Part shown: in pieces, positions 17,467 to 25,697 of the stretch | Numbering within the stretch: the stretch's first letter is position 1 | How the letters are laid out: each line of letters begins with the position of its first letter | NCBI GenBank assembly: GCA_902612575.1 | Contig: CACMDZ010000008.1 | Span: 1-37,537 of the forward strand | Direction: 5' to 3' | From: an uncultured Pelagibacteraceae bacterium | GTDB lineage: Bacteria > Pseudomonadota > Alphaproteobacteria > Pelagibacterales > Pelagibacteraceae | DNA length: 37,537 bases | Made by a program: the position numbers and the translations under genes | Notes under the pieces: model-generated | What the model was told of the DNA's origin: nothing | The model's input: the letters and a program-made list of their open reading frames with translations, nothing else | Database searches by the model: none

Positions 17467-17706
17467 ATGTCAGACGATATTTCAAGTAAAGTAAAAAAAA
17501 TAGTTGCAGACCACCTTGGCATAGATGAAGCAAAAGTGAATGATGATTCTAGCTTTATTGATGATCTTGGTGCAGATAGTTTAGATACAGTCGAGTTAGT
17601 TATGGCTTTCGAAGAGGAATTTGGATCTGAAATATCTGATAGCGATGCGGAAAAGATTTTAACTGTAGGTGATGCAGTAAAATTTATTGAGAATAAAGCA
17701 AATTAA
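17467..17706 (+). CDS. acpP: acyl carrier protein
   Basis: The 79-residue acidic protein carries growing fatty acids on a phosphopantetheine arm. The attachment site is Ser38 in [21 protein letters not shown], a nearly invariant ACP motif. Length, acidity and the DAVKFIENK end are all typical. It has its own strong ribosome site and possibly its own promoter in the 47-nt gap after fabG. gmk starts only 13 nt downstream; the fabF gene that often follows acpP is not here. Confidence 0.97.
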   Translation: MSDDISSKVKKIVADHLGIDEAKVNDDSSFIDDLGADSLDTVELVMAFEEEFGSEISDSDAEKILTVGDAVKFIENKAN

Positions 17707-17719
17707 TTTTTTTACATAA

Positions 17720-18355
17720 ATGGCCGAAAAAAAAGTAGGGGTGATTGTAATATTATCTTCACCTTCTGGTGCCGGCAAAACAACACTTGTTAAAAAAATT
17801 TCGTCAAGAAATGACTTTAAAATCTCTATTTCTCATACAACAAGAAAACCAAGAATAAATGAAAAAAATGGTAAGGATTATTTTTTCATTAACATTAAAG
17901 ACTTTAAAGATTTAATAAAAAAAAAAAAGTTTTTAGAATATGCAGTAGTATTCAATAACTATTATGGATCTTTAAAAGAAACAGTTATCTCTAAATTAAA
18001 AAATGGAGAAAATATTATTTTTGATATTGATTGGCAAGGCACTCAACAAATTAAAAATAAAAAATTAAAGTATAAAATAATAACAATATTTATTCTTCCT
18101 CCTTCAAAAAAAGAATTATTTAACAGATTATTAAAGAGAGATCAAAAAGACAAAAAAATTGCAAGCGTAAGAATGAAACAATTTAAAAATGACGTTATGC
18201 ATTGGAAAGATTATGATTTTACAGTAATTAACGATAAAATCGAATTATGTTACAATAAAATATTAAATTTCATCAAAAAACAAAAAAATAGTAAAACAAA
18301 AATTAAGTATAATAAAAAAAATATAAATAATCATGTCAAATATTTAATTAATTAA
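17720..18355 (+). CDS. gmk: guanylate kinase
   Basis: The enzyme phosphorylates GMP to GDP with ATP, in nucleotide recycling. The 211-residue protein has P-loop SPSGAGKTT (14-22), the GMP-binding region SHTTRKPRINEKNGKDYFF, and FDIDWQGTQQI in the core, all standard. The Lys/Asn-rich C-terminus (from about 190) is longer than in compact homologues. An A12 run at 17917-17928 encodes consecutive Lys residues. The gene ends in an 8-nt overlap with the convergent ksgA, inside a TTAA repeat. Confidence 0.95.
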   Translation: MAEKKVGVIVILSSPSGAGKTTLVKKISSRNDFKISISHTTRKPRINEKNGKDYFFINIKDFKDLIKKKKFLEYAVVFNNYYGSLKETVISKLKNGENIIFDIDWQGTQQIKNKKLKYKIITIFILPPSKKELFNRLLKRDQKDKKIASVRMKQFKNDVMHWKDYDFTVINDKIELCYNKILNFIKKQKNSKTKIKYNKKNINNHVKYLIN

Positions 18356-18359
18356 TTAA
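18344..18359. repeat. (TTAA)4 palindromic repeat at convergent gene ends
   Basis: Four copies of TTAA in a row form a 16-nt perfect palindrome that contains the stop codons of both gmk (18353-18355) and ksgA (18348-18350). It offers stops in several frames on both strands. As a hairpin it would be weak, so I do not call it a terminator. Confidence 0.55.
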
Positions 18360-19139
18360 TGACTCATAAGCTTTGCAAATTTTGTAGTAAGTAATATTAT
18401 CTAAATTTTGAGGTCTCAAATTTAAATCTAAACTCAATTTTTTTGCTATATCTTGAAAATTTGTAAATAAAAATTTAAGAGGTTTCTTAATCATCTTTCT
18501 TCTTTGACTAAAAAAAATATTAGTAATATGTTCTAAATTTGTTGGATCATTAATTTCATAAAAAATTTTTTTAGGAGTAAAAACTAATAGTGTGCTTTTA
18601 ACTTTTGGAGCAGGTTCGAAACAGTTAGGTTCTATATCAATAACTTTTTCAACATTCATTTTCCAGTTAGAAAGTATAGATAACCTCCCATAATTACTCG
18701 AATTTGTTTTTGCAATAATCCTATCAGCAACTTCTTTTTGAAACATTAATATTAATTTTTTACAAAATTTATCAAGATTTTTAATTTTAACCCATTTGGC
18801 TAATATTTGAGTGGAAATATTATATGGAAGATTGCCAAATATTATTAATCTTTTATCATAATAGTTCTGATAAGAAAATTTCATCATATCTTCGTTAAAC
18901 ACTTTTATTTTGTCACCAAACTTTTTATTTAAATAAAATGCCAGTCTTTCATCTTTCTCAATTAAAATTAAGTCTTTTGGGTTTTTTTGTATAATTTTTT
19001 CTGTGAGGTTGCCCGTACCGGGACCGACTTCCAATACCACATCTCTTTTATTAATATTTCCTTTCTCAGTTATTAAATTAATTATACTTTGATCCCTAAG
19101 AAAATTTTGACCTAAACTTTTTTTTGACGAAAAATTCAT
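18348..19139 (-). CDS. ksgA: 16S rRNA dimethyladenosine transferase
   Basis: KsgA (RsmA) dimethylates two adjacent adenosines near the 3' end of 16S rRNA, a late step and checkpoint in 30S assembly. The 263-residue length is usual. Motifs: KKSLGQNFLRD (6-16), the SAM-binding VVLEVGPGTGNLTE (34-47), and the catalytic NLPYNIS (103-109), followed by MFQKEVADRI and FFSQRRKMIKK in the C-terminal part. It overlaps pdxA by 4 nt and is the last gene of the lptF-lptG-lptD-surA-pdxA-ksgA cluster; surA-pdxA-ksgA is a widely conserved order. Confidence 0.96.
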   Translation of the reverse strand: MNFSSKKSLGQNFLRDQSIINLITEKGNINKRDVVLEVGPGTGNLTEKIIQKNPKDLILIEKDERLAFYLNKKFGDKIKVFNEDMMKFSYQNYYDKRLIIFGNLPYNISTQILAKWVKIKNLDKFCKKLILMFQKEVADRIIAKTNSSNYGRLSILSNWKMNVEKVIDIEPNCFEPAPKVKSTLLVFTPKKIFYEINDPTNLEHITNIFFSQRRKMIKKPLKFLFTNFQDIAKKLSLDLNLRPQNLDNITYYKICKAYESLIN

Positions 19140-20101
19140 CTTATACTTTCTAAAAATTCAAAAGCATAAAATATAGATGAGGGGTCAGATTTATTTTTTC
19201 CAACCATGTCGGTATTAGGACCATGATCAGGAGTAATTTTTATAAATGGTAATCCAATAGTGATATTTATTGCATTAAATTTAAATAATGTTTTAATCGG
19301 TGTGAGAACTTGATCGTGGTACATACCAACAACAACATCAAATTTATTTATATTTTTCTCCAGAAAAAAAGTATCTGCAGATAAAGGACCAACAATTTTT
19401 ATTTTTCTTTTTACTAAATCTTGAATAGCTGGAATAATTTCTTTTTTCTCCTCACTTACACGATCTATCGTTTCGCAATGTGGGTTTAAACCGAGAATAG
19501 CAATGTAAGGTTTTTTTCCTAGTTTTGATTGATAAAACTCATTAATCTTAATAACGTTGTTTATTATTTTTCTTTTTTTAATTAATTTTGCAACATTTTT
19601 AATTGGTGTGTGCGTTGTTAAAGGATTTACTGCAAGATTTTTGTTATAAATCAGCATAACAGGATTTTTAGAATTAGTTTTATTAGCCATATACTCAGTT
19701 ATTCCAGGAAATTTTTTTTTCAAAAAATGCTTTTTTGAAACAGGCCCATTAATTAAAGTATAAATATTATTTTTTCTTATTAATTTAAGACTTAATTTAA
19801 AACAATTCTCGATATATTTATTAGAATTTTCTGATATTTGAGAAAATGCAGATTTAAATTTATAGTTTATATTTAAAATATTAATTTGTTTTTTTAATGC
19901 GTCTTTAACATCTGAAATTTTATTTAGTTTAATTTTATATTTAAGGCTGTCCATTTGCTTTAAAATTAACTCATAACTTCCAATCAATATTATTTTTTGT
20001 TTGAAACTGTTAAATTGTTTTGATTTAAAATATTTAAATAAAATTTCAGAAAAAGTTGAATTTGGCTCGCCAAGAACTATCAAAATTATTTTAGTACTCA
20101 T
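19136..20101 (-). CDS. pdxA: 4-hydroxythreonine-4-phosphate dehydrogenase
   Basis: PdxA oxidises 4-phosphohydroxy-threonine in the DXP-dependent route to pyridoxal phosphate. The 321-residue protein keeps the three metal-binding His residues at the expected spacing: H164 (PLTTHTPI), H208 (GLNPHC) and H262 (MYHDQVLTPIK). GPVSKKHF (119-126) is the substrate loop. The C-terminal motif reads TPDHGPNTDMVGK (290-302), where well-studied homologues have an SxDHGTAFDIAG-type sequence, so this loop is divergent. It overlaps surA by 11 nt and ksgA by 4 nt. Confidence 0.92.
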   Translation of the reverse strand: MSTKIILIVLGEPNSTFSEILFKYFKSKQFNSFKQKIILIGSYELILKQMDSLKYKIKLNKISDVKDALKKQINILNINYKFKSAFSQISENSNKYIENCFKLSLKLIRKNNIYTLINGPVSKKHFLKKKFPGITEYMANKTNSKNPVMLIYNKNLAVNPLTTHTPIKNVAKLIKKRKIINNVIKINEFYQSKLGKKPYIAILGLNPHCETIDRVSEEKKEIIPAIQDLVKRKIKIVGPLSADTFFLEKNINKFDVVVGMYHDQVLTPIKTLFKFNAINITIGLPFIKITPDHGPNTDMVGKNKSDPSSIFYAFEFLESIR

Positions 20102-21023
20102 CTATTTCTATATTTTTTTTTAATCTCTTATAAAGGATTGTTGAAAAATTATTTAACTGTCTATTAGTCTCATTTTTAATCAATCTTTTTAATTGATCGT
20201 TCACATTTATTTCTTGTTTAAATTCTTTTTTGTCATTTAGTTTTATTATAATATAACCATTTTGTAGTTTAATAGGTTCACTAATTTCTTTTATTTCAAG
20301 CTTTTTAATTTTGTTACTGATCAGGTCTGATATTTGTAGCTCATTAATCCAACCTATCAATCCACCTTTATTTGATGTATTCGAAATACTGTAAATATTT
20401 GCTGTGTTCTCAAAACCTATTTTTTTTATACTCTCATTAATTTTAAAAATTTTTTTATCTAAACTTTCTTCGATACTCTCTGTGAAAAATATTTCTGATA
20501 AATTATATGAGAACTTTTTTCTTTCCATATTAACTTTTTCTATAATATTTTTTCTTAGTTCTTTTTCATTTAAAACAACATTTGATGAATATTTTTTATA
20601 AATCAATTGGTTCCATAACGCCTCAGTATATAATTTCTGTCTGACAATTTCATAATTCAAATCTCTTTGTTCAAGAATTTCAATAAATTCATCTTTATCT
20701 TTTATATTTTTTTTTTTAAATAAATTTTTCTCAACAACATTCAACAAATCATTATTTGAATCAAAATCAAAAAATTTATAAAGTTCAATTTTTTTGATTT
20801 TTTCTGTTATTAAAGACTCTTTAGCAATATTATTAATTCTAGATGTTTCCAGCTCACGTAGTTTTGGGTTTAAAAAAAATAAATAATTTTTTTCATTTTC
20901 TATATCCAAATTTGTAATTATCTGGTCTTGTATTTTTACTTTAATTTCTACTATAATCCCGTATGAAATTGCATTGAAAATAAGAAAAAAAATTAGAATA
21001 AATAAAATTTTTATCTTATTCAT
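20091..21023 (-). CDS. surA: SurA-like periplasmic chaperone / peptidyl-prolyl isomerase
   Basis: SurA escorts unfolded outer-membrane proteins, LptD included, across the periplasm. The 310-residue protein has a signal peptide (hydrophobic residues about 5-22), a SurA N-terminal helical region and one parvulin-type domain (roughly 165-265) with the NKGGLIGWI and NGYIIIKLNDKKE landmarks. E. coli SurA has two parvulin domains; the single one here is common in alphaproteobacteria. The sequence is strongly diverged, so part of the call rests on position: between lptD (2-nt gap) and pdxA (11-nt overlap), the classic lptD-surA-pdxA-ksgA order. Confidence 0.82.
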   Translation of the reverse strand: MNKIKILFILIFFLIFNAISYGIIVEIKVKIQDQIITNLDIENEKNYLFFLNPKLRELETSRINNIAKESLITEKIKKIELYKFFDFDSNNDLLNVVEKNLFKKKNIKDKDEFIEILEQRDLNYEIVRQKLYTEALWNQLIYKKYSSNVVLNEKELRKNIIEKVNMERKKFSYNLSEIFFTESIEESLDKKIFKINESIKKIGFENTANIYSISNTSNKGGLIGWINELQISDLISNKIKKLEIKEISEPIKLQNGYIIIKLNDKKEFKQEINVNDQLKRLIKNETNRQLNNFSTILYKRLKKNIEIDEY

Positions 21024-21025
21024 TG

Positions 21026-23419
21026 TTATTCAAAAATAGTGTTTGCTGAACCTCGTAATTCCGCAAATGGGATAAATCTTATTAGAAAAAAAAGACTTTC
21101 ATCTGGCTTTAAACTTCCATCGCTAAAGAATTTTTTTTCATATTCGAAAGATGCTGACAAACAATCTGTTTCGTATTTGTAGGCTAATCTATAAAATTGT
21201 GTAAAATCGTCTTTTAGATCTTTTGTTGTATCAAATTTAACTGAATGCTCATTTGTAAAACTAATTTCAGTATTATTGCTTATTAATTCAGAATTTCCTA
21301 GTTCATGATTTTCAGTTATATAATCAAAGGTTGTAATAATTTTATTTGAACCTAACTTAGCTGTAATTGCATCATAATTTGAAAAATCCAAGTCTCTATC
21401 ATATGAAAAATTATACTTTAGTTCAAATTTGTCATCGAATTTATAAAAAATGTCTCCAACAATATCTGACCTTGTTTGATCCAATTTAGATTTGCTTGGC
21501 AATGTTTGGTTTTTTTCATCTTTGAATATATTTCCTACATTAAAACCAAAAATTTTTTCATTTTCAAAATTTTGTTTTTCAAATTCTAAACCTAATGTAA
21601 GAGATTTACCTTTTTCAACCATGTCTGTTCTGCCTATTCGATTTGGCGAAAAAATGCTACTGTAGTCCATTCTTGACCCTGTTGAAGATATATTTTTCCC
21701 GTTGGTTGGACTAAACCTTAATTGAGCAATTGGTTTTAAAAAATTATTACCATTATTAAAACTCTTTTTTAGTGGCAATCCTGATTTAAGTAAAAATGTT
21801 CCAAAAATTTCGTGATCATTTTTGTTTTCATAAACTGTTGAATTTTCTGAGTAGGTGTTAAAATTTTTTAATAAAAAACTATAATCAGTCACAAATCCAT
21901 TTGATGTAATAAAATCATATGACTCAAAGTTAAAATCATTATTGATAAGAGTTTCATATATATTTGTGTCATATACTTTTTGAAAACCAGAGGATAAAAA
22001 TTTGAATTGACCATTATAACTTTCATCTATTTCTATATTTTTTTCAAAATTAAATTCTGGAAAAACATATTGATATTTATCACTACTTTTTTTTGATAAA
22101 TCCTCATACAATCTTAATGTGCTGTTAAATCTTGTATTATCATCAATATCTTTTTCAATCTCAAAATTTGAGTTTAATACGCTATCGCTCTCTATAATTG
22201 GGGTATAGCTTTTAATATCATGAATTTTTAAATAATTATCATTATTTACGTTTTCAATTTTTAAATTATAGTTTGTATCATCTTCAAATTTACCGTTTAA
22301 TGATAAAAAAATGTGAGAATTGGTATCATTATCATTTCTATTGAAGCTAAAATCGGTTTTTAAATTGGAATTTTTAAATGCCTCTCTATACTCTGTGTGA
22401 AAAATAAGATCATTATCCATATAAATTCTTGGTTTAAAAGTAAGATCTCTTGAATTAGATATATTATAAAAGTAAGGAACACTTATTGATGATCCTAAAT
22501 TCTCAGAGCCTTTGTAAAAAGGGGTTAAAAATCCAGATTTTCTTTTTACCGATGGATCTGGATGATTAAAATAAGGCAAATAAAATACCCTTTTATCAAA
22601 AATTTTAAACCATGATTTCTCATATTCAAACAATTTCTTAATTTTATCATGAGTAAAAATTTGACTTTGAACTTCCCAGCCTCTACATTTTTTATTTTCT
22701 ATACTGCAAGTACTAAAAACAGTTTTATAAATTTTTGTTTTTTCGTTATTAGAAACAACACTTCTTCCTTTTAAAACTGGATCATTATTTTTGTTACCAA
22801 AGAAAGAGTCTTCAAAATTTACAAAAACTTCCTTACCAACAATTTCATTAATTTTTAATTTGATTCTTGAATTTTCAAAAGAGTAGTTATTAGAGTTTAC
22901 ATCTATTACAGTCACTTCTTTTGAAGTAATTATTTCAGGAACTAACTCAAATATCAAACCTTTGCTGAATATAAATTTATTTTCACTTTTATCTTTTATT
23001 TCAGTAAACTCATTACTAGATATTTTGTTTAAATTTCTATCATATAAAATATCAGAGGAATTGATCTTATATATCTCTTTATTACTAATGTAAGTTTCGT
23101 TTTTTGATAATATTGTATTATTTATCTCGTTATATATAATTTTTTGACTTTCAATATATATATTATTTGTATTATCAAAATATTTAACATCATCTAAAAC
23201 TACAAGCTCAGATATTTTTTTATCATAAATAAATTTATCTCCTTCAATAGTTAAATTTTTAGATGGTATGTTTGCCTTTCCTTTTGTAGCAAAAATCATA
23301 TTACCATCATCTTCAATTTTTATATTTTTTGAGTCAAAAATAATTGTTTCTGCCTTCAAATTTGAGCTAACAAATAATATTAAAAATAAAATAGAATTTA
23401 TTAAATATTTAGTTTTCAT
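21026..23419 (-). CDS. lptD: LPS-assembly outer-membrane protein LptD
   Basis: LptD is the outer-membrane barrel that inserts lipopolysaccharide into the outer leaflet. The 797-residue protein has a signal peptide ending near LKAE (about residue 24), an OstA/LptA-like periplasmic domain (about 25-160) and a long C-terminal barrel with alternating hydrophobic strands. STCSIENKKCRGWEV (236-250) matches the family's conserved CxxxxxxC-GW segment at the start of the barrel. Cysteines are C238, C245 and a C-terminal C753; the four-Cys pattern of E. coli is not fully present. It overlaps lptG by 11 nt and surA lies 2 nt downstream, so substrate barrel, chaperone and transporter are encoded together. 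Confidence 0.92.
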   Translation of the reverse strand: MKTKYLINSILFLILFVSSNLKAETIIFDSKNIKIEDDGNMIFATKGKANIPSKNLTIEGDKFIYDKKISELVVLDDVKYFDNTNNIYIESQKIIYNEINNTILSKNETYISNKEIYKINSSDILYDRNLNKISSNEFTEIKDKSENKFIFSKGLIFELVPEIITSKEVTVIDVNSNNYSFENSRIKLKINEIVGKEVFVNFEDSFFGNKNNDPVLKGRSVVSNNEKTKIYKTVFSTCSIENKKCRGWEVQSQIFTHDKIKKLFEYEKSWFKIFDKRVFYLPYFNHPDPSVKRKSGFLTPFYKGSENLGSSISVPYFYNISNSRDLTFKPRIYMDNDLIFHTEYREAFKNSNLKTDFSFNRNDNDTNSHIFLSLNGKFEDDTNYNLKIENVNNDNYLKIHDIKSYTPIIESDSVLNSNFEIEKDIDDNTRFNSTLRLYEDLSKKSSDKYQYVFPEFNFEKNIEIDESYNGQFKFLSSGFQKVYDTNIYETLINNDFNFESYDFITSNGFVTDYSFLLKNFNTYSENSTVYENKNDHEIFGTFLLKSGLPLKKSFNNGNNFLKPIAQLRFSPTNGKNISSTGSRMDYSSIFSPNRIGRTDMVEKGKSLTLGLEFEKQNFENEKIFGFNVGNIFKDEKNQTLPSKSKLDQTRSDIVGDIFYKFDDKFELKYNFSYDRDLDFSNYDAITAKLGSNKIITTFDYITENHELGNSELISNNTEISFTNEHSVKFDTTKDLKDDFTQFYRLAYKYETDCLSASFEYEKKFFSDGSLKPDESLFFLIRFIPFAELRGSANTIFE

Positions 23420-24497
23420 TTATTTTTGTAAGTCCTAGTGAGCAAATAAGAAAAATTAGTATTTGAGGTAGCCATACAGAAGCCTCTACAGGTAATGTTT
23501 CATTTTTTCCAAATAAAATTGAAAAATAATTAATATAATAAAAAATTACTGAAACCAATACTCCTATAACTATTAAAAAGAACTTTGATTTAATAAAATT
23601 CAATTTTAACATTAATAAGGCACCGATTATTGTAGTTAAAGTTAGATAAAATGGAATACTATAAATTTTATTAAGATGAAGCTTTACCTCAGTTGCAGAA
23701 TAACCAATAGATTGATAATTTTTTTTCAATTTAATTAGTTGAAAAATATTTAATGAATTTAGATTAGAATACAAATTTGAAATTATCTCACTATTAAAAG
23801 AAGATGAATAAATAAATTTTTCCATATTTTTAGTCTTTTTTTTGTCTGAGTAAATTTTTACATCACTAAGGATCCACTTTTTATTCATTATACTCGCTTT
23901 TTTTGAAATAATTGTATTGATTAGTTTATAATTTTTATCTAATTCAATTATCTTTAAACTCTCCAAATTATCAATTTTATAGGTTTTAGCATTTACAATA
24001 AATATTGTATTTCCATCCTGACTTTTTTCTTTAATCCATAAGCCATCTTCATTAACAACAGCTAAATAATCTCCAGCATCTGAATATTTATATTTTATAT
24101 CTAAATATAGGCTTTTTAAATTGGCTGAGAAAGAATAGTAGACAACTATGAAAATTATTCCAGTTATTAATGAGACTATTGATATTGTTGCTGTTATTTT
24201 TATATTATTTATTCCATTACTTCTTAAAAGCTCTATCTCTTCATTTTCAAAAAGGTTTATAAAAAAAAACATAACTCCTAGTAAAAATATAAATGGAAGA
24301 ATTTCAAATATAATTGAAGGTATATTTAATATTGTTAAAATTATTGGATAGTAAAGTTCATTACTTTTATTTTCAAAGTATTTAATTTCTTCAAAAATGT
24401 TTAAAAAAAAACTTAAAAAGATAAAAACAACAAAAATAATAAAAATATTTTTTAAAAATAATTTTGTTAAATAATATTCATATTGTTTTAACATCAA
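23409..24497 (-). CDS. lptG: LPS export ABC transporter permease LptG
   Basis: One of the two inner-membrane permeases that extract LPS for the LptB-powered Lpt bridge. The 362-residue protein has the family layout: three N-terminal membrane segments (about residues 13-33, 50-80 and 95-125), a periplasmic beta-jellyroll domain (about 130-265) and three C-terminal segments (about 275-355). NIPSIIFEILPFIFLLGVMFF and EIELLRSNGIN mark the YjgP/YjgQ family, the latter being the coupling helix region facing LptB. It overlaps lptF by 4 nt. Assignment as LptG rather than LptF rests on position next to lptD and on the LYSNLNSLNIFQL region. Confidence 0.9.
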   Translation of the reverse strand: MMLKQYEYYLTKLFLKNIFIIFVVFIFLSFFLNIFEEIKYFENKSNELYYPIILTILNIPSIIFEILPFIFLLGVMFFFINLFENEEIELLRSNGINNIKITATISIVSLITGIIFIVVYYSFSANLKSLYLDIKYKYSDAGDYLAVVNEDGLWIKEKSQDGNTIFIVNAKTYKIDNLESLKIIELDKNYKLINTIISKKASIMNKKWILSDVKIYSDKKKTKNMEKFIYSSSFNSEIISNLYSNLNSLNIFQLIKLKKNYQSIGYSATEVKLHLNKIYSIPFYLTLTTIIGALLMLKLNFIKSKFFLIVIGVLVSVIFYYINYFSILFGKNETLPVEASVWLPQILIFLICSLGLTKINEN

Positions 24498-25642
24498 AGA
24501 AATTCCAGTTTAAATTTAGTAAATAATAATAATATAAAATAGTAAATTAATACTAAAATTAGTGGTAATAATATTATTAAATAAGTGAGATTAGTTGATT
24601 TTAAAAAAAATTTTAAGCTTAATTGCGAAATAGTTATTACCAAAATACCTGCAAAAAAAATATTTAGTTTATGTAATTTAAAAAAATATTTAGATTTAGG
24701 TTCTATTACTAGACTTGCAGCTATAAGCGCAATTATTAAAGTATAAAAAGGTAATATTAAACGCTTATAAAGTTCTTCACTAATTGATTTAACAGTTCTG
24801 GTATGACAAGACTCATTTTTAGGGTTATTTATAATTTCATTTTTCTTAATATCTTTATTTGAATAAATTTCTTTAATACATTTAAGCATTTGAAACGAAT
24901 CTGCTTCTTGTACTTTTGTTCTAGTGATTGTTTTGGTTGAAAAGTCTGACAAGTCATAATCTGTCTCAGAAAAATTTAAAGTGTATGTATTATTTGGACT
25001 TATGTTTGTTATTCCACCATTAAAAAGTCTTAAAATATATTTACTATCTTTTTTAATAATTTTGCCACTCTCTGAAACTATAATCTTTGAGTTGTCTGTA
25101 TCGATTTTTTCATTGATATAAATTTTATTTAGTTTTCCATCCTTCTTATATTCCTCAACAAAAATTGTAAGATCTTTTACTACATTTATGAATTTCTTTT
25201 CCGAAATTAGTTTTGGTAAAAAATCAATATTTGAGTCTTTAATATATAATCTACCAAGATTTTGAGATTTAGGGACTATGAATAAATTTAAAATTAATTG
25301 TAACAATAAAAAAATTAATGAAAATTGCAAAATAAAATTGATAAACTTAATCTTTTGTATTCCATTATTCCAAAAAACAATTAATTCATTTGAATTATTG
25401 TATTTATTAATCACATAAAATATTGATATAAAAAAAACAAAAATTATTGTTTTGCTAAATATTTTTGGCAAATTAAGTGAGACGTAGGTAAAATATACAT
25501 CCAAACTATGGCCATCGTCAGAAACTAGGTCCAAAAAGTTTACAGCTTGTATAATCCATACTATAAAAGTTATACTGAAAGAGGCTATAAAAAAGAAATT
25601 GATTATATCTTGAGAAAATTTACGAAATATTAATTTATTCAT
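24494..25642 (-). CDS. lptF: LPS export ABC transporter permease LptF
   Basis: The 382-residue partner permease of LptG, with the same six-segment plus periplasmic jellyroll layout. YjgP/YjgQ features are the N-terminal segments around residues 12-35 and 55-80, ELIVFWNNGIQKIKF as the coupling region, FVEEYKKDGKLNKIYI in the periplasmic domain, and the ELYKRLILPFYTLIIALIAASLV segment starting the C-terminal bundle. It is the first gene of the lptF-lptG-lptD-surA-pdxA-ksgA operon and diverges from pepA across a 55-nt gap that must hold both promoters; no clear promoter boxes stand out there. Confidence 0.9.
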   Translation of the reverse strand: MNKLIFRKFSQDIINFFFIASFSITFIVWIIQAVNFLDLVSDDGHSLDVYFTYVSLNLPKIFSKTIIFVFFISIFYVINKYNNSNELIVFWNNGIQKIKFINFILQFSLIFLLLQLILNLFIVPKSQNLGRLYIKDSNIDFLPKLISEKKFINVVKDLTIFVEEYKKDGKLNKIYINEKIDTDNSKIIVSESGKIIKKDSKYILRLFNGGITNISPNNTYTLNFSETDYDLSDFSTKTITRTKVQEADSFQMLKCIKEIYSNKDIKKNEIINNPKNESCHTRTVKSISEELYKRLILPFYTLIIALIAASLVIEPKSKYFFKLHKLNIFFAGILVITISQLSLKFFLKSTNLTYLIILLPLILVLIYYFILLLFTKFKLEFL

Positions 25643-25697
25643 TGAAATTTATGTTTTAATAAATATACAACATTATCTAATAAAATTTTCAAAAAAA

